In this document: positions 61,077 through 64,000 of the stretch, piece by piece | How positions within the stretch are numbered: position 1 is the first letter of the stretch | How the letters are laid out: each line of letters starts with the position of its first letter | From: Dokdonella sp041395345 | GTDB taxonomy: Bacteria; Pseudomonadota; Gammaproteobacteria; Xanthomonadales; Rhodanobacteraceae | Reading direction: 5' to 3' | Length of the DNA: 64,000 nucleotides | NCBI RefSeq assembly: GCF_041395345.1 | Contig: NZ_JAWLAR010000010.1 | Span: 62,001 to 126,000 of the forward strand | The notes under the pieces: model-generated | The model's database searches: none | What the model saw: the letters and a program-made list of their open reading frames with translations, nothing else | Told to the model about the DNA's origin: nothing | Position numbers and translations under genes: made by a program

Positions 61077-61139
61077 GGTCCGCGGTCCTGCGTCTGCCTG
61101 AAACTGCAGACGCAGCACGAATCGTGCCCCCAGTTCCGG

Positions 61140-61901
61140 CTAGTGCGCAGTCACCGTGCAATCACCCGCCAAGGCCAATGACTGCAAGGTGTGCCCGTCG
61201 CCATCCTGCGCAAACGCGACCAGATGCCATGAGGATTGTCCGGCAGTCTGCCTGGCAAGACGAATCATCTGGCGAACCGGCGGCGTCCACGGTCCCCAGA
61301 GCTGCGTGACGATGCGGTCATGCCGCAACGTTGCGCCGCGATTCTCGCCGCCCCCGACCTTGGTCGTCTGACCATCCAGAGTCTGCGCCAGCCAGACCCG
61401 GGCGCTCGGCGCGGATACCTTCGGTTTGCCAGCCTCCAGAGCGAGCTCCCATTCGCCGTCCTTCTCGGACAGTTCAAGCGCCAGGTCCATTTCGGCCACG
61501 GTGTTCCCCTCGAACAGGGCCGATTCAAACGCTTCTTTGGAATTCCACTGCACGCGTGTCTGTCGGCCGACCATGACTTGAGGTGTGTAGACAGTACTCC
61601 CGCCAGCGGCATTCACGCGCTTGCGCTGTCGATCGGCACTTTCGCGCAGGGCAAAACGGTCTGGCCATCCGATGGCGTCCCAGTAGTCAACGTGAAATGC
61701 GAGCAGGTTGATATCGGCCCGCCCCGTCTGGGCAGACAACCAGCGGTCGGCCGGTGGGCAACTGCTGCACCCTTCGGAGGTATAGAGCTCGACCAGGGGA
61801 ACCAGACTGTTGCCGCTCGATGTGGCGCAGGTCGCGTCTGCAGAACCGATTGCAGGCAATGAACACAGAATTGCGGCAGTGGTCGCGAGCAGTTTCAGCA
61901 T
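61140..61901 (-). CDS. DUF1223 secreted thioredoxin-like protein
   Basis: 253 residues from the ATG at 61901 (GGAAG 6 bases upstream). Signal peptide to about PAIGSADA. Then LVELYTSEGCSSCPPADRWL, the DUF1223 signature with a CxxC-type pair in a thioredoxin-like context, and VDYWDAIGWPDRFALRESADRQR and GGSTVYTPQVMVGR. Redox activity in the periplasm is inferred from the cysteines. It is convergent with the lipoprotein methyltransferase (63 bases apart). Confidence 0.85.
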   Translation of the reverse strand: MLKLLATTAAILCSLPAIGSADATCATSSGNSLVPLVELYTSEGCSSCPPADRWLSAQTGRADINLLAFHVDYWDAIGWPDRFALRESADRQRKRVNAAGGSTVYTPQVMVGRQTRVQWNSKEAFESALFEGNTVAEMDLALELSEKDGEWELALEAGKPKVSAPSARVWLAQTLDGQTTKVGGGENRGATLRHDRIVTQLWGPWTPPVRQMIRLARQTAGQSSWHLVAFAQDGDGHTLQSLALAGDCTVTAH

Positions 61902-62060
61902 GAGCGTCTTCCATTCGACTTGAACCGGCGCGCGGACCATTGGGCCTGCCCGATGCAGGCATCCGCTTGCAGATGACCCGTACGGGCAAGAAGACCGGCA
62001 AGAGTGAAGAAACATTGCAGGAGCGACTGCCAACGCCGGATGACCTCGGCCATTCAGTGA

Positions 62061-62912
62061 CTATTGCTGGATCGAACCCTGCTGCTGGAAACCGGATTCG
62101 GAAGCGGGTCGCGCCTCTTCGCTGATACTGACGCTCACTTCCATGGATTCCGACCTACCGCCCTGATGGACGCCCCGGATCGGAGCGGCGTCGTGATAAT
62201 CGCGCCCGCAAGCGATGCGCACGTAGTACTCGTTCGGGCAAATCCGGTTGGCAGCATCAAAGCCCACCCAGCCCACGTCTTCGACGAATATTTCAGCCCA
62301 GGCATGGCTGGCCGCCTCGCCAGTCTCGGCTCCGGCGCACAGATAGCCACTCACGTAGCGTGCCGGGAAGCCGAGAACCCGTGCCGCCGCGGACAACAGG
62401 TGAGCGTGGTCCTGGCAGACGCCGAGACCCTGCTCGAGCGCTTCGGCAGCGGTCGTTTCGGAGTCGGTCTGGCCAGGGACGTAGTCAACCCGATCGCGCA
62501 CGTGGTTGCACAGTCGATGCAGGCGATCGATGTCGCCGTCCCCTTTCGGCACCTGACCGGCCATTTCACGAATGGCAGAGTCGATCCGGGTCAGCGGCGT
62601 CTCGATCAGAAAGAACTGGACAGGAAGAAGTTCAACCGTGCCACTCAGGACACCGTGATGATCACTGGTCTGTACGCGGCCATTGACCTCCACCAGCACC
62701 TCGTTGACGGCGCCATCGGCGGTGTGGGTTGCAACGGGATTGCCAAAACCGTCCTTCGTGATGCAGGGCAGCAGTGTCCCATCCACTTCGACGCGCCAGT
62801 CCACGACTGTCTGGCTCGCGGAACTGGCCGGCCACAGGCGCAGCGCCTGGGTGACGCGCAGCGCCGGTTCCGAGTACTGGTAGTGGGTCCTGTGTCGAAT
62901 CGCAAGTTGCAT
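62061..62912 (-). CDS. Transglutaminase-like cysteine protease family protein
   Basis: 283 residues. N-terminal beta domain (IRHRTHYQYSEPALRVTQALRL, the Bact_transglu_N type) and a transglutaminase core with catalytic Cys in QGLGVCQDHAHLL, His in SHAWAEIFVEDVGW and Asp in GFDAANRICP. Cytoplasmic in this family since no signal is present. Its ATG overlaps the alpha-E gene stop by one base (TGATG), making it the third gene of an ATP-grasp/alpha-E/transglutaminase operon. Confidence 0.92.
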   Translation of the reverse strand: MQLAIRHRTHYQYSEPALRVTQALRLWPASSASQTVVDWRVEVDGTLLPCITKDGFGNPVATHTADGAVNEVLVEVNGRVQTSDHHGVLSGTVELLPVQFFLIETPLTRIDSAIREMAGQVPKGDGDIDRLHRLCNHVRDRVDYVPGQTDSETTAAEALEQGLGVCQDHAHLLSAAARVLGFPARYVSGYLCAGAETGEAASHAWAEIFVEDVGWVGFDAANRICPNEYYVRIACGRDYHDAAPIRGVHQGGRSESMEVSVSISEEARPASESGFQQQGSIQQ

Positions 62913-63853
62913 CAGAAATTGTGGCCGCGTGCGATTTGCTCGCCAAGCAGTGCGCAGCGCTCGATCAGTTCGCTCAGATATTCATGCAGTCCACGCTCGA
63001 TGATGTCTTCGATACGCCCGTAGCGAAGTTCGGCGAACTGCTTGTGGGCGATCCGCTTGCACTCGGCACTGAGTTCGGAATCCTGACTGCTGATGGGATC
63101 GAGGTTGAGGCAGATCTGCTCGAAACAGAATGCCAGCGAGCGCGGGAACTCCAGCCGAAGAAGAAGCAGCTCCGCAACATGGACGGGCTCTACCTGCCCC
63201 TTGAACAGAACCCGATAGGCGCGGCGTGCGCCCAGAACACGCAGGATCGCCAACCATTGGTAATAATCGACGACGCCACCGACATCCTGAACAGTCGGCA
63301 GGCGCACGTGATACTTCACGTCGAGAAGGCGCGCCGTGTTGTCGGCGCGTTCGAGAAACTGGCCCAGCCGGGTGAAGTGGAAACCGTCACGTCGCAACAT
63401 GGTATTCGCATAGACGCCATGGACCAGACTGGTTCTCGCCTTGACCCAGTCGAGGAATTCGGTAATCCGATCCTCAGTCATCTCCCCTGCTTCGAAATCG
63501 CGCAACTCCATCCAGCTCGTGTTGACGGCCTCCCACATGTCGGTCGTCAGCGCCGTGCGCACCGCGCGTGCATTTCGGCGAGATGTCTCGATGCAATTGC
63601 AGATGGATGACGGATTGTCGCGATCGAAAGCCAGGAACGAAACGACGGTCTCCGGATTCGCGCTGGCATGCTTTTCGAAGAAAGCCTGCTGAGAACCGGA
63701 CGCAACAATCGCCGATTCCCACTCGCTGTTGTTGTCGGCGTCGAATCGCACGGCGCTCATGTGGCCCGCCACCTGCAACAGGCGGGCGAGATAGTCGGCA
63801 CGCTCCATATAGCGGGCCAGCCAGAACAGGCTGGAAGCAGTCCTCGCAAGCAT
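62912..63853 (-). CDS. Alpha-E domain protein (DUF403)
   Basis: 313 residues, all-helical. LARTASSLFWLARYMERADYLARLLQVAGHM at the N-terminus, DNPSSICNCIETSRRNARAVR, and FLERADNTARLLDVKYH are the alpha-E signatures. The domain occurs only beside or fused to circularly permuted ATP-grasp proteins, and its role is thought to be in an amide-ligation system. Overlaps: one base with the ATP-grasp gene stop and one with the transglutaminase start. Confidence 0.93.
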   Translation of the reverse strand: MLARTASSLFWLARYMERADYLARLLQVAGHMSAVRFDADNNSEWESAIVASGSQQAFFEKHASANPETVVSFLAFDRDNPSSICNCIETSRRNARAVRTALTTDMWEAVNTSWMELRDFEAGEMTEDRITEFLDWVKARTSLVHGVYANTMLRRDGFHFTRLGQFLERADNTARLLDVKYHVRLPTVQDVGGVVDYYQWLAILRVLGARRAYRVLFKGQVEPVHVAELLLLRLEFPRSLAFCFEQICLNLDPISSQDSELSAECKRIAHKQFAELRYGRIEDIIERGLHEYLSELIERCALLGEQIARGHNF

Positions 63854-64000
63854 CAGCGTTCCAGCACCCAGGTATCTTTGGTGCCGCCTCCCTGTGATGA
63901 ATTGACTACCAGCGAACCGTCGCGCAAGGCGACACGCGTGAGCCCTCCCGGTACGATGCGGATCTTGTCGCCGCTGAGCACGAAGGGACGCAAGTCGACG
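63853..64000 (-). CDS. Circularly permuted type 2 ATP-grasp protein, 3' end (partial)
   Basis: The last ~48 residues only; the gene runs off the window. DLRPFVLSGDKIRIVPGGLT followed by RVALRDGSLVVNSSQGGGTKDTWVLER is the C-terminal block typical of circularly permuted ATP-grasp (DUF404/DUF407) proteins. The stop overlaps the alpha-E start by one base. The enzyme is predicted to form peptide-like bonds with ATP; with the alpha-E and transglutaminase genes it forms a conserved but biochemically undefined system. Confidence 0.88.
   Translation of the reverse strand, partial: VDLRPFVLSGDKIRIVPGGLTRVALRDGSLVVNSSQGGGTKDTWVLER

Noticed and set aside
1..64000. CRISPR arrays, rRNA or tRNA genes, prophage
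   Set aside because: No regularly spaced repeats, no rRNA-like conserved blocks, no tRNA-like T-loop/acceptor pairs noticed, and no phage genes among the frames. A tRNA scan would settle the tRNA question.

Overview
The window is a gene-dense, GC-rich chromosomal segment, probably from a gammaproteobacterium of the Xanthomonadales/Lysobacterales type. This assignment is inferred from gene content: an unusually long LigA, a KDO kinase (kdkA) beside a GT9 glycosyltransferase, a desT/desC/desB-like desaturase locus, an EpmA lysyltransferase, the nagZ-hpt-MTIP order, and secreted proteins with an 'IFxDGF' C-terminal tail. I saw no rRNA, tRNA, CRISPR array, integrase or prophage. Genes are tightly packed, with many 4-base (ATGA/GTGA/TTGA) and 1-base (TGATG) stop/start overlaps and several TTG or GTG starts.

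Layout. 0-1.6 kb: nagZ (3' end), hpt and an MTIP-type phosphorylase. 1.65-6.7 kb, minus strand: an MsbA-like exporter, then a sigma/anti-sigma/yigZ operon, then a repeat protein. 6.9-17.3 kb: ligA-epmA, an MFS transporter, a DUF2461 protein, sbcB, orn, and the desaturase locus with its divergent TetR regulator. 17.5-21.7 kb: an atypical SDR protein, a universal stress protein, a lipocalin and a membrane diguanylate cyclase. 21.8-27.2 kb: a secreted cluster of two FG-GAP beta-propeller proteins around a di-haem peroxidase. 27.2-31 kb: a visibly AT-richer accessory island with a REP-associated tyrosine transposase (RAYT), its flanking repeats, and five small lipoprotein, membrane or orphan genes. 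31-36.7 kb: yaeQ, two FAD oxidoreductases, an AI-2E family protein and an exported protein. 36.7-42.8 kb: the molybdopterin genes moaE-D-C-A in one minus-strand run with an MBL-fold hydrolase and kdkA, then a GT9 transferase and an acetyltransferase. 43-48.6 kb: mfd, trhO, a 33-residue Lys-rich protein and a glutaminyl cyclase. 49-54.2 kb: methyltransferase, ykgJ, trxC, GST, a D-2-hydroxyglutarate dehydrogenase-like gene and serA. 54.2-64 kb: a TRIC-like channel, a DUF4139 protein, nitroreductase, chaC-like, DUF2254, a MEST-like hydrolase, a lipoprotein methyltransferase, DUF1223, and a transglutaminase/alpha-E/ATP-grasp operon cut by the window end.

Main points of interest. (1) Four single-base indels in three conserved genes lie within about 3 kb (49.6-52.6 kb), including one that removes the WCGPC active site of trxC from frame. 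I noticed no others elsewhere. They suggest a locally poor consensus sequence or recent gene decay. (2) The RAYT has lost its stop codon through a one-base difference in the flanking REP, whose CCTGA normally supplies that stop, adding 34 residues. (3) A 25-bp perfect direct repeat, plus a diverged inverted copy, punctuates the small-gene island. (4) A secreted FG-GAP/di-haem peroxidase cluster shares a C-terminal tail motif. (5) A SAM methyltransferase carries a lipoprotein signal. (6) An SDR-like protein carries a four-cysteine cluster and lacks the catalytic Tyr.
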